Source: Ischnura elegans
Lineage: Eukaryota; Arthropoda; Insecta; Odonata; Coenagrionidae
Length of the DNA stretch: 64,000 nucleotides
Assembly (NCBI RefSeq): GCF_921293095.1
Contig: NC_060251.1
Span: 96,706,566-96,770,565 of the forward strand
Reading direction: 5' to 3'
Each line of letters begins with the position of its first letter. The first letter of the stretch is position 1. Below the pieces are notes generated by a model that was not told the DNA's origin, did not search any database, and worked only from the letters and a program-made list of their open reading frames with translations. Of the stretch, positions 36,070-47,225 are shown piece by piece. A program made the translations under genes and the position numbers.

Positions 36070-36440
36070 AAGTCCTTTATTTTTCGGAGGAAATCGAATT
36101 CCTACATCAATCAATTCGGAAAAATGCACCCCATAAACTATCGTTTCCGTTGGACCTGGAAATATGGTGGGGTCCTAACATGATATTCTCCGTGTTGCAC
36201 CGAAAAATTCTGTGTAGAAAATTCTCAATTTCTCAAGCTATCCAAGGAGAACACGCTGTCTCCGAGCCTCTAGCGGCTCCCAGCCTTATATTTTAGCATC
36301 CGTCAAAGTCCTTGTAAGTTCGTAGCAGTTTTTGACGAATCGCACGACTTTCATTTGCATTATTTAGTTAACGGATTCAATCTTTCTACGCCGTATTGCA
36401 TATGCTCAGTGCATATTCAAGGTGTGGCCGGATGAATGCG
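36070..36440 (-). pseudogene. LINE 3' fragment, minus strand
   Basis: Parallels 28980-29390 (GTTGGACCTGGA, ATATTCTCCGTGT, GCGGCTCCCAGCC, GTAGCAGTTTTTGAC) and ends in a stretch resembling the RT C-terminus, with many breaks. Confidence 0.65.
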
Positions 36441-37690
36441 AAAAAAAGACATTCTGAGGAATAACAGGTTGTCTGGAGGTCACATACGAGGCTCACTCAT
36501 TCTTTCATTCACCGAGGTAATGGCAGCGAACAACTTAGGACAGCTCTTAAGGTGAAGAAGCATGCCTCTCGCTCGACCGGTCGTTGAAAATAATTTAAAA
36601 AAGCATACGAAAAAAAGGCCCTAACGAAATTCAATGCTATTATTGTGACAGGAAAAATTTAACGTAAGGTTGAAAACTACTAAAAAAAAATGTTCATCGC
36701 AGAAATCCTTTCTTAGTGCGGCCGTTCGTGGTACAAGAAATGTATCCCGAAATTTTCGTGGCCGTATCTTCAATACTTTGGGCAGTATGTCAACGAGTGA
36801 GTGAATTCGTCAGTCTGTCGGGACACGTTGTTTCGAGGTTAGAGTGATTAAATAAATTATTTCACGACAATTTATTTGGAGAGATTAGAATGTAACTGTG
36901 ATGACGTATTACCCCAACTGCACAGGATATAGACCGTGGAAAGGATATATTTTGGATATCGTTTTTTCCACGTACAACATAACACCTGCGATAGTTTACC
37001 TCCGGGGTAGCTTGACTCGGATTAGAAATGATAAGATCTACATGTACCATTAACAATTTATTATGGCTGAGGTGCGTCAAACCATTATTCGCAATGTTTC
37101 CTTATGATAATGATTTTTAATGCGTTTTCTTACAGATTTTTGTAACTCCACAGTCTGCAATTTGAAGGATGCAATCCCATTTCATAGGCTTCAGAAATTT
37201 TGTCTTGCTCAAGTGAAGTAATTTTTTGATCCTAATGATTGAAATCGTATATCAGAAACACATAGGTTTTAAATGGTGCATTCCAATGCTCAATTGCAAC
37301 AGTTTCGGTATTCTGTACAGAGAATGTGTTGCCATGGCTAGGAGGCCAAAATAGAGCTGGAAAGCGTTAACCTTATATTCGTGGTGTTCACCTTTATCAT
37401 TGGATATCGCAAACCCCGCTCCTTGTGTTCTGCAGTTATTATTCGGAACCTTTTTTTAAATTATTTAGGAAGTCGATTAACAAACATTGGGCGAAGCAAG
37501 AGGGAGATAGTCGGTAGAACAGCATAGCCGTTGATGGATTTCTACAAAAAGAAGAATCTAATTACGGCAGAAAATAAAAGTTTATAACTGAGGAATCAAT
37601 TCATCAGATGCTACATATGGAGTACGTTTCTCCACGGGAGCGAAGCTTGGACGTAGAGAAGTGTTTAGAGATCAATTGTGGAAGCATTCG
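36441..37690. other. Intergenic, nothing recognised
   Basis: AT-rich; no repeat end or domain seen. Confidence 0.4.
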
Positions 37691-37691
37691 A

Positions 37692-38373
37692 ATAGGGTGG
37701 TTTCCTATAATTTTTTATTGCCTATATGGAAAGAATATTACTCCTGGAGTACGCATTTCACGCTTTTATATTATTAAATGACGATATCTATTTTTCGCGC
37801 TTAAATGAAAAGTGAACGTTTTCCAACGCCCGAAAACGCGACGGGTAAGTATGAATGCCGGAAAAAACTCCGCGTGACGTCGTTCTGCTTCCCGCCGCAA
37901 GTGAGGTGACCTTGGGGTGAGGCCCTGAGCGCTGATACGACGCAGGACTAGCAGGTAGCTGAGTACCATTCTAGGTGGTAGCGCTTGGCTTAAATAAGGA
38001 TTATTAATACCTTATCAAATGAAGAAAACTTTCCGACCATAGGCAATTATAATAGGTGATTATTGAGAGGTGTTTCCCTGAGCTCTGTGCCTCATGCATG
38101 CATTGGTAATCTCAGACGATGTAAAATACCTATCTCCAACGATGTATCTCCTATCTACTCGTATAGAAACTAGGTCCCTGTGGCGTCACGTGGAGTGGCA
38201 TCGCATGGGCGCCAATCTGGCCTTTTTCAAATGCGGTTAAAATTCACCATTGCCATTTGTCTAAACTGGGATTTCTGAAACCAAATAATTTGTATATTAT
38301 GAATACACTAATGGTGGTTAACGAATCGCAATCAATGCCTTTCGTTTTCTTTGATGAAGGAAACTACCCTATT
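37692..38373. mobile_element. GGGTAGTTTCC-family element, full length
   Basis: 682 bases, from AATAGGGTGGTTTCCTAT to the inverted AGGAAACTACCCTATT. Internal blocks CACGTGGAGTGGCATCGCATG, GGTAATCTCAGACGATG and AAACTTTCCGACC are shared with 23970, 42798 and 48871. No coding capacity. Confidence 0.85.
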
Positions 38374-38404
38374 GTGGTGCTACCGAAGAAGGATAAAGAT
38401 AAAA

Positions 38405-38840
38405 TGACCGTGTAAGTAAGGAGGAAGTGCTAAGAAGAGTGGGAGAAAAGAGAAGTCTCCTAAAAACTTTACGGAGAAGACGGGACAACTTGTTTGGTCA
38501 CATAATGAGACATGACGGCCAGATGAAAACAATCGTAGGAGGACAGGTCGATACCTCCACTGCACAAACGCTCAACAATCGCCCACCGAATCAAATCCGC
38601 TCATCTAGTACTATAAGGGCTACTAGATGAGAAGATTTGAATCAGTGCGCGATTGTTGAGCGTTTGTGCAGCAGAGGTATCGAGGTGTAAGGGAAGAAGG
38701 GCAAGGGACGGCCCCGAATGAGTGTCATTGGACAGGTTGTAAAGGATGTAATAGGGAAGAAATACGTCGCTATGAAAAGGCTAGAGGATAGAAAGAGGAA
38801 TGGGGAGCTGCGTCAAACCAATCTTAGGATTGTTGTATAA
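38405..38840 (+). pseudogene. RTE-type LINE C-terminal fragment, interrupted by a hairpin
   Basis: Reads VSKEEVLRRVGEKRSLLKTL, RRRRDNLFGHIMRHDGQMKT, then after an insertion KGKGRPRMSVIGQVVKDVIG and KRLEDRKR. This parallels 43742-44065. The VSNEEVL..GHxxRHD..GKRGRGRP order is the known RTE tail. Confidence 0.82.
38548..38692. mobile_element. Foldback insertion in the RTE fragment
   Basis: GGTCGATACCTCCACTGCAC at the left is mirrored by the right foot; arms of about 63 bases with a few mismatches and a small loop near 38612. The sister RTE copy at 43918-43932 runs GACAGGCGGAAGGGAAGAAGG without it. Confidence 0.8.
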
Positions 38841-38878
38841 AATCGTATCCGGCTCGATTTTGTGGAAGTTCTTTATAT

Positions 38879-39086
38879 CCATGATAAAAAGAAGAACACA
38901 ATGGTAATTTCCACACTTTTAATGCCACAACCTAGCAACCGACCATGGTTTCAACACGTAAGTGTCATTTTCAAGGTGCTTTCGGGGCCGTACCTTGAAA
39001 ATGACACGTGTTGAAACCATGGTCAGTTGCTAGGTTGTGACATTAAAAGTGTGGAAATTACCATTGTGTTCTTCTTTTTATCATGG
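38879..39086. mobile_element. Foldback element, about 97-bp arms
   Basis: CCATGATAAAAAGAAGAACA at 38879 and its inverse at 39086; 38879-38977 pairs with 38992-39086 with a few differences, loop about 14 bases. Contains GACCATGGTTTCAACACG and TGTCATTTTCAAGGT. Confidence 0.88.
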
Positions 39087-39099
39087 TTAGGATTGTTGA

Positions 39100-41425
39100 C
39101 TTATAATGACATGGCTTCCTATGCAGGGGCATTCTATTCAAAATACATGCAGCCCCCGTAAGAAAAGTGCGGCATCAGCGTTGGGGATACGTCTAAAAAT
39201 ATCTGAGTTATAGCCCTACGAGAGTGATTTACAAATTGGCACCTTTTAATTTTCTTAATTATCTGCTATAAAGATGAGCTTTAAGAAAAACCCCTAACGT
39301 AACTTTTTTGGTGATTTGTTTGTTATATAAAACTTTGATTTGGAAAATTGTCAATTTTCAACTGTCTATAATTTGCACAGTAATTAGATTAGAATGTTTA
39401 CTTTTTGAGTGATGCCTAGTTATTTTCACTTTTTATTCATCAGAATTTTAAGTTTAGCGTCAATATGAATTTCAATATTGTTTAAAAAACACTGAACTGT
39501 GTCAATTTGGAGATTTTTTAGCCATTAATAATGCTACAGGAGCAAAAATTACCTTGATATATATATATTTATATCACATGCTAATGGAAAAGTTTTCTAA
39601 ATAACTCCAAAATTGTTGCTTTTTATCTGATATTACCTACCACAGATGATGAAAAGAGATATTTTTGCACAAACAGAATAGGCAATATAACAAAAACTCC
39701 ACCCATAAAATTTACCAAAATCGGCTGAGATACAAAAGAAACTGTCAAAATCAATGATATGTAAACAGAGTTAGCAATATTTTGTTGTTTCATTTTATGT
39801 TTTTTTTTAAGGTTAGCAACACGCGTTAGCCAAGCTTGTACGAGGTGACTATTGACTATGCTAGTTCGAATTATATTTGTAAGTTAGGGGCTATAATTTT
39901 AATTTAACTCTGACCAAATTTTATGTTCATAAATTTGCTTTAATGAATAATTATTTATAATTATCAGGTCTCAAAGATTATTGAAAGAATAAAGAGTTCA
40001 TTTCTCGCCTGTACTGGGCGCTTAGGTTTAGTGGAATGGTTGAAAATAATTATCCTATAGTAATCATTGTTTATAGACTTCATTGATATTAAGTTTATAC
40101 CACAATAATAACTATTCAATATAAGTGTTTTAGTTCTTTTCTTTAGCTCTTCAATTCCATGGCATACGTATCTATCAGCGAAGCTCTATTAAACTCATTT
40201 AAATTGTAGTTTATTTGCTTGGTTGCATCTTTTTAATAAAAGGTAATTAGAAAAAATGATCGCTCAATTAGTAATCTAGTGCATAAATATGCTCAGCACC
40301 TCATTATTTCCCAAGTCTAATTAATTCTATAGACAACAGCCCATTTCTCTTTCACTGCCATGAAATCATGTCCTACTTCGTGATACCACTTATTCAAGGA
40401 CCATGCCTCTAAACACACTCTTCCCTTCCAAAAATAATGCACTGACCAAACGAACTGGTATTCAAATTCAAGATTAGGTCAGCGGTCATCCATGACACGC
40501 GATGGCGATAGCGCGATATTTTCGATGTCCACAAAAACTGCGAAATGAGGCAAGGTCTTCGGCGATATCTTCAAGGTCTCCGAATATGGGACACAACATA
40601 ATTGGCTTGTTTTTCGTGAGAGAATTATTGAAACACTGCTGATGAAATTTTTCCCCCCATTTACCAATATCTTACATTGCATATTATAAATTGATTTTCA
40701 GCATAAAATTGACTTAGCATCCCGTAACCTCATACTCTTGATTCGTGCAAATTTGTTGCACGACAGGAAATCCGGAAAAAGACGAAGTTAGTCGTTTTTT
40801 AAATAGCTTAGGATATGTTTTACTTATTTTTAAAGTAATGATAAAGTTCCGCATTCAAAAGAGACAAGTGTGATATCTTGTTTTAAATATTTAATATAGA
40901 TAATAATGCCCTTATGCGCGATCAGGTGGGGTCTTAGTTTGGTAGTTAAAACGAAAATTAATACATTCAAAATATTTACTTTTCCACATTTCCTATGCCT
41001 GTATTATTCATCCTCAGGTCTCTCATTGTCAGTCTCATAATCCCATATTGGAAGATTCCTATGGATACGTTCGTGTAGCCGCCGTTAGCTGTAATGTGAG
41101 AAATAAATAGTTTACCTAAAGGGAGCATTTTTGGTGGTTTCAAGAGACCACAAAATCGAAACACGACGACTCCAATTGTGGGGAAGAGTTGGAATATTCC
41201 ATATTTCATAGAGCAATTTTAACAATTTACTGTTTTCCGACACATTTTTGTGATCAGGTTCATAGCCCTTATGGAAAATGATTTCAAACTTTCATACCTC
41301 TGATTTCTTTTAGTGAAATTTTCAGTCAATGCCGTAAAGAGACAAGAATATTAAACCCCAATTTATATTTAAGATTTTTCCAAGCAAGTGATCTATACAC
41401 TTACTATTGTATGCCGAAACACAAG
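39100..41425. other. Intergenic, no gene recognised
   Basis: AT-rich. 40978-41045 is an inverted partial match of 43575-43650 (TTCCTATGCCTGTATTAT and TCTCTCATTGTCA words), so it is repeat-derived; the open frame there (40976-41209, minus) has no domain. Confidence 0.45.
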
Positions 41426-41436
41426 ACGCCGTCGCT

Positions 41437-41699
41437 CATTGGCGGATACAGAGGTAAGGTGAGGGGGGCGCCTCCCCCCCTTGCGGGGCCGTCCACATTG
41501 TCTAACATTGCAGAAAAACAATTGCAACTACTTTATATCATAAGATCGCATTGCCTAGTAAATCTGTATAAACAGTTTAAATAAAAGTTTTTAAAACTTT
41601 GCATGTGATTTGATAATTTTTCTTTACGATCAAGGTAAAGGTAGCTCAAGTTGTCTTTTGCACCCCTCCTCCCTTGAGTTTTTTCTGTTTCCGTTACTG
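41437..41699. mobile_element. hAT-type MITE with diverged ends
   Basis: CATTGGCGGATACAGAGG and inverted CAGTAACGGAAACAGAAA; flanks CCGTCGCT and CCGTGGCT differ at one of eight bases. Dense G and C runs just inside both ends. Confidence 0.75.
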
Positions 41700-42797
41700 C
41701 CGTGGCTTCCGCCCGCGCCGCTGTGACCGCTTAATCGGCCCTCTCAACAAGGAAGAATAAGTTCATTTCCTCTGCGTGAATAATTTCAATCGACTATGGT
41801 GCGTTTTATTAGATAAATGTTTCATCTATTCACACATAGATTTCTTTCGTGTTAACTGTTATAGGTACTTGAAATAACCGCGTACTTTTCTGTGGTTATT
41901 TCTGTGCATAATGTACATGGTTAACGACACAACGTTTTAAGTAGCAGTACTACTAATAAATAGTTTATGAGGTATCAGAACTGTTATATTGGGGGGAGGG
42001 GTGATTGGCCATTGATTAACCTATTTATCTCACAGAATTGTCCATTTAAATTGTAATTAAAAATAACACTTCTTGTAGATTGCCGAAATTTATTCAATTA
42101 TTAATCATTAAAATTATAAATCCACGTTTATAACCAAGAAAAAATATTAGAATATTATTTTACGCTCCTAAAAGATGAAAAATTCGTGTATAAAAAATGT
42201 GGTTAAAACGAAAAGAAATCGATGCGAAAGTGAAGTCGAAGTAATCGGAGTATTAAATTTTGGTATAAATTAGCAAAGAGATGGAGCCATCATTAGGCGA
42301 TGAATTTCTGAGCAGGATGTAGAATCGGTAAAGTTTACGCTATCGCTAAAATCTCTGAATTACGGCAGGCCACTTCTAGATCACAGGCGATCTTAATCAG
42401 CCTCTACTAGAGGCCAACAGGGGAATATTTTTATAAATTTTTATCCTTTATATTTATATTATTGTTCACGACACTGTTTTCGAAGACTGCAAAAAAATAC
42501 CAATCTCCAATTTCCGAGGTACGGCTGCGAATGCATGGATGGAATGGGCGGGCGAATACTCGGCCAAGGACAAGGTCGCCTTCCCTCGGAACCCTCGAAG
42601 CCTTATCTGCTCACATGTGGTGGAGAGGTCAACCTTGGTGGCGAGAGATTTGCCCGTGACCCCAAGATGAGATGGAACCACATTAGTCCTTTCAAAATAC
42701 TTGTCCCCACCCGAGTTCGAATGGGTTTCTAATTTTTCCTCCTTCCCCCACTTACTAGCAGCCCCTGCAACTACGAAGTAGAGTCGTCGTACCACCT

Positions 42798-43364
42798 AAT
42801 AGAGTAGTTTCCTTCATCAAAGAAAACGAAAGGCATTGATTGCGATCCGTTACCCACCATTAGTGTATTCATAATATACAAATTATTTGGTTTTAGAAAT
42901 CCCAGTTTAGGCGAATGTTAATAATCACCTGTTTCTTAATAATCACCTGTTTAAATTTCCTAAGATCGGAAAGTTTCCTTCGTTTTATGTATAGCGCTTG
43001 GCTTATTCAATGATTATTAATACCGTATCAAACAAAGAAAACTTTCCGACCTTAGGCTGTTTTAATAGGTGATTATTATGAGATGCTTCCCTGAGCTCTG
43101 TGCCTCATGCATGTATTAGTAGTCTCAGACGATGTCAAACTCCTATTCACACCTATAGAAACTAGGTCCCTGTGGCGTCACGTGGTGTGGCATCGCATGG
43201 ACGCCAATCTGGCCTTTTTCAAATGTGGTTAAAAGTGACCATTGCCATTCGTCTAAACTGGGATTTCTAAAACCAAATAATTTGTGTATTATAAATACAC
43301 TAATGGTGGGTAACGAATCGCAATCAATGCCTTTCGTTTTCTTTGATGAAGGAAACTACCCTAT
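42798..43364. mobile_element. GGGTAGTTTCC-family derivative with about 125-bp inverted ends
   Basis: Left TAGAGTAGTTTCCTTCATCA and inverted right TAGGGTAGTTTCCTTCATCA continue to match through CGTTACCCACCATTAGTG and AGAAATCCCAGTTTAG. Unlike 37692 and 48871, both ends are of the same type, making a foldback-like derivative. Confidence 0.87.
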
Positions 43365-43689
43365 TTCCGACGCGTCGACGTCGCCACGTTCCCTTAAGAT
43401 GGCACCTTTTCAATTGTTGTATTTAGATCTTTATAGGCTACGGAAAACATCTGAACTTTGCTTGAATACCCATCGATCTTCATACTTTCATTAAACGTAA
43501 AAAAACATTATGTCTGTCAATTTCTTCATAATACTCTTGGGGATGTTAAGCCTAAGGGAGGCTCAAAGGGAGAGATTGTGAGATTGACAATGAGAGACCA
43601 CAGGATAATACAGGCATAGGAAATAATGTGGAAAAGTAAATTTTTTGAAAGTAATTTAATCAGATGCGACAAATGGAGGATTTTTAGCA

Positions 43690-44095
43690 ATCGAAGAGAT
43701 ACTTGGACGGTGAAAGGTGAAGTAAAGAAGGGAAATTCGAAATGTGGTGCATCCGAGGAATTATGAAGATAAAATGGATCGACCGTGTAAGTAACGAGGA
43801 AGTGCTAAGAAGGGTGGAAGGAAAGAGAAGTCTTCTAAAAACCTTAAGCAGAAGACGGGACAACTTAGTTGGCCACATAATGAGACATGAAGGCCTGATA
43901 AAAACAATAGTAGAAGGACAGGCGGAAGGGAAGAAGGGCAAGGGACGGCCTCAAATGAGTCACATAAGACAGGTTATCAAGGATGTAAAAGAAAAGAAAT
44001 ACGTCGACAAGAAAAGGCTAGCCGATATGAGAGAGGAACGGAGACTTGCGTCAAACCAATCTTAGGGATATTGAAGAATGATGATGATTGAAAAG
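43690..44095 (+). pseudogene. RTE-type LINE 3' end
   Basis: Reads FEMWCIRGIMKIKWIDRVSN (after a break), EEVLRRVEGKRSLLKTLSRR, DNLVGHIMRHEGLIKTIVEG and KGKGRPQMSHIRQVIKDV, stopping after LASNQS, with an ATGATGATG-type tail at about 44079. The FEMWCxRRMLxIxWTDxVSNEEVL order is typical of the RTE clade. Only the last about 130 codons remain. Confidence 0.88.
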
Positions 44096-44747
44096 ACCCT
44101 TCAACATTTATCAAATTCTCAAATTTAATAAGTTCAGTATTTTCTCAATTGTAATATTTTTTCGTTTGTGAAACAGGAAAATGTTGACAAGAGTCTATCC
44201 TTTATTCACGAAGCACTCTGAATCGTTATGTTTGCATGTTTGCTAACACCATGCACGAGTTCGAAGTGAGGTATTGCCTTGACGGGATGAAATAATTTTT
44301 ACGGTTTAACCGAAAAAAGTTACTTCGCCGACACATTTTAGTTATTTAAATTTAAAATTATATACATTGCTGCATTGTTGGTATATTCTATAACGAATAA
44401 TCCTCCAATAACGAATAATCCTCCAATACTCACTTAAGACTGGTCGTATATTATACTTTTTTCGCGACGAAACACTCGTCTAAAATCCAGGGTGTTTGGC
44501 AGGGGGTGATCAATCACTAGCACGCAAAGAGGACCTCTACATGCACACTACTCGGTCTTAAAAATATTACGCATAAAAACAAAATATGCGTCCACATTCA
44601 TCCAGAGGCAAAAGTTGCCAAGTTTGTAATTCCTTATAGCACACCCAAGCAAGGATTAAACAAGAGAAAAATAAGAATATGCAATGTCGTCCTAGCGGGT
44701 GAAGCCACTAATTATATTAATCAGGACACCGTTACTATCCTTAATAA

Positions 44748-44982
44748 AGGCCTGGCTACACGATACATTTACACGTACGGGTTAATGTCTAAATGTATGA
44801 ATGCGAGAATGAACGCCGAAATGCACCGTGTAACCACCCAACTTATGCGAATGCTTGAACGGATAATAGAACCTGTTCTAATTTGGTTCATGCATTCGTA
44901 CATGTTCTGTTCCGGTCCACCAAAATCATTCACGCAAACGTACATTAACTTGTACGTGTCAATGTACCGTGTAACCAGGCCT
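44748..44982. mobile_element. Harbinger-type MITE (AGGCCTGGCTACACG ends)
   Basis: 235 bases; AGGCCTGGCTACACGATACA and inverted AGGCCTGGTTACACGGTACA; TAA at 44745-44747 and 44983-44985. Same size class and target as 35507-35740 but different sequence. Confidence 0.87.
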
Positions 44983-45274
44983 TAACACGAGGAAAGAATG
45001 AAATTTTAAATTTGATTCGCATTACATTTCTTTATTTTTTCTCGTAGTCTACCATACTGGGACGGCAAACGGAGGGTATGTTCCACGTCGTCTGGTAAAA
45101 ATCTTCTGAGAATTTACTGAGTAAATTTAGCCTATACACTCTTCTACACTCCTACGATGATTACCATTCTAACTCGCCTAACATATTGGTATTCGCCCGC
45201 TTGACAACCCAAAAAGAATTTCTGCGCGAAGTAGATCTTCGAAACAACATCTTTCCGACTTCCCTAAACTGAAG

Positions 45275-45466
45275 CAGGGGTGCATCCAGGAATTAAGGCT
45301 GGGGGGGGGGTTTAGGTGCAACTAATACCTGGGTGTGTGGAGGTATGGAATACCCACCAGGATAAGCGGTAGGTGCGAGATTATTAAATTGCGGAATTTT
45401 AAGATGAACGGTTCAAAATTGTGAGTTTTACGGGTTTCTGAGGGATATTTTAACAATCCTTGCATC
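45275..45466. mobile_element. hAT MITE, family A, truncated
   Basis: Starts CAGGGGTGCATCCAGG and follows family A for about 190 bases to AATCCTTGCAT, where family similarity stops just before the neighbouring insertion. Confidence 0.8.
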
Positions 45467-45474
45467 ACTATGAC

Positions 45475-45796
45475 CAGGGCCGGCCCTAGCAGGTGCGGGG
45501 CTAGGGGCGAACCTTCAGTGCGGGGCCCTTCACTTAAAATATTAAACTCTATACCCCATCTACAAACTCTAGCATTTTGAATCCCTACCACTCTCTGGCT
45601 AAGTATGTGTTCCCCTCCCAAATTCAGACTTCGTAATTATTCCTTTTTCATAATATTATGTTTTGTCTAGCACGGACTTAACAATACAGTAATAGTTGAA
45701 ATTGCGTTTTCAAAACTATCGTATATTTTAATTTTTTTTCACGAACGCGGGGCCCGGGGTGGTCGCCCCGGTCGCTCCGCCCTAAGGCCGGCCCTG
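45475..45796. mobile_element. hAT MITE with CAGGGCCGGCCCTAG ends
   Basis: 322 bases, CAGGGCCGGCCCTAG and inverted CAGGGCCGGCCTTAG; perfect 8-bp duplication ACTATGAC (45467-45474, 45797-45804). No coding capacity. Confidence 0.93.
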
Positions 45797-45867
45797 ACTA
45801 TGACGATAAAGCACACGAAGAGGACGAAGCGTTTGAACAATAAATGAGCTAGTCACTTTCACCATAC

Positions 45868-45949
45868 CTTTTTGCTCGACTGATGTTACTGATCTCCTTG
45901 GCAACAGCCTCTCGGAAGACGGGCTCCGTTTCCTCCACTCGCTCCTCAT
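45868..45949 (-). CDS. Possible alternative first coding exon of the SLC17-like gene
   Basis: An ATG-led 27-codon stretch (MRSEWRKRSPSSERLLPRRS then VTSVEQK) ends with one base of a Gly codon at an AAAAAG|GTATGG donor, the same phase as coding exon 1. Spliced to exon 2 it would give a different basic N-terminus before GWIQRRYVL. A CTCTTAG acceptor-like site just upstream would instead allow it to be internal, but the alternative frame does not fit exon 2. Upstream sequence (46000-46470) is less AT-rich, compatible with a promoter. It could also be the first exon of another minus-strand gene or chance. Confidence 0.35.
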
Positions 45950-45999
45950 GGTTACCGCCTAAGAGTAAACGCTGAGGTTACCGCAGACTAACTCCAGTC

Positions 46000-46950
46000 C
46001 GTCAGCACTTCAAAGCGATCCCAAACTACACTGACGTCTCTGCGACCAGCAGAGTTTTCTTCCTCAGGCACACGCACTGCCAACTCTTACGGATTCCCCA
46101 AGCACATGGTCGAATCGAGGGGGAAAACACGACATCTGCGGGCGCAGAATTCAATCGGAAGTGTATGACGGCATTTCAGAGCGCATCTTCTCTCGTTACT
46201 AGACTGTGACCGCTGTTATCATATCTACGCTTTGGAAAAGCCTTCACATGGGGCAGAAAGCGATCATAATAGGCGGAGAAGGCGACTTTGGAACGTGGAG
46301 ATGACCTAATTTCCTTGACTGGCGGGTTTTAGGGGAAAAAAAATATTTTCGACATTGGGTTTGATGGATTCTCGCTTTGTTTACTTGAGACTGCCATGAA
46401 TGTACCACGATACGATCAACCGTTCAAGGCTGAAACTCATTTGAAAGAGGGGAGGTATTTATTACTGACTATTTATTCCTAAGAGCCGTAAAATCCCGTT
46501 TCATGACCATTTCCGATGACTCACTCCCACACCGAGCAAGTATGATAGCGTTTTACGCATCCACTCGCAGCGTGAGTTTTCCTTGTTTATTCGCTTGGGG
46601 AATCCATGGTAACGCACTTGTGTACTGGGGCGGCAAAAACAAGGGTTCAATCACCCTGACCCGAATTTCGCAATTTACTCCATGCATTCGATTGGTGAAA
46701 GGAAATCAGTTTGCCGAAACATGCTCCCATCTATTGCGGTCATAAGTGTATAATTATCAATAGTATTTCATCATCATTTTAATAATTTTAGTCGTTTAAA
46801 AAATTCAGTGCTAACTTTTTCTTGGATCATTTTAATTCATTGAATAATTTTAGCCGTTTAAAAAAATTCAGTATTAACTTTTTCTTGGGCCATATGTATA
46901 GATTATGTCGATCTTAAGAATCTCTTTTAATAAAATGAAAATGGTATGAT
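46000..46950. other. Mixed-composition region upstream of the candidate alternative exon
   Basis: 46000-46250 is richer in G/C than the surroundings and could hold a promoter for the candidate exon at 45868-45949; no motif is decisive. A short direct repeat TTTTAATAATTTTAG..TTAAAAAATTCAGT recurs at 46778 and 46848. Confidence 0.3.
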
Positions 46951-46954
46951 TACT

Positions 46955-47050
46955 TCGGACTCGAACCCTCCCAGAACTTCACCGCAACTACCGTAGTGGT
47001 AGGTTTGGGGTTACGGGTGCGTCGACAGCTAAGGTCAATAGCACCACGCG
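46955..47050 (-). repeat. Degenerate tRNA-like SINE head
   Basis: Minus strand has GCGTGGTGCTATTGACC and B box GGGTTCGAGTCCGAAG. Spacing between boxes is too long for a tRNA. Confidence 0.4.
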
Positions 47051-47225
47051 CAACCAAATTGCGACATAAGCATATACTATAATTTCAGTTTAGTGCGGCA
47101 CAGTTAAGAATATTGATGTAAAAGTTAAGCCAATCAAATCGAATTTATAAGACCAGTTTTCTTAATGAATTCTATGACTCGGCTTAGGCGGTCAGGGTCA
47201 TCGCCTAGAATACATTCTAGGTTGC

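Noticed and set aside
42466-42795. Minus-strand 109-residue open frame next to plus-strand frames
   Set aside because: No domain, no splice pattern, overlapping frames on both strands; probably chance in a moderately GC-rich patch.
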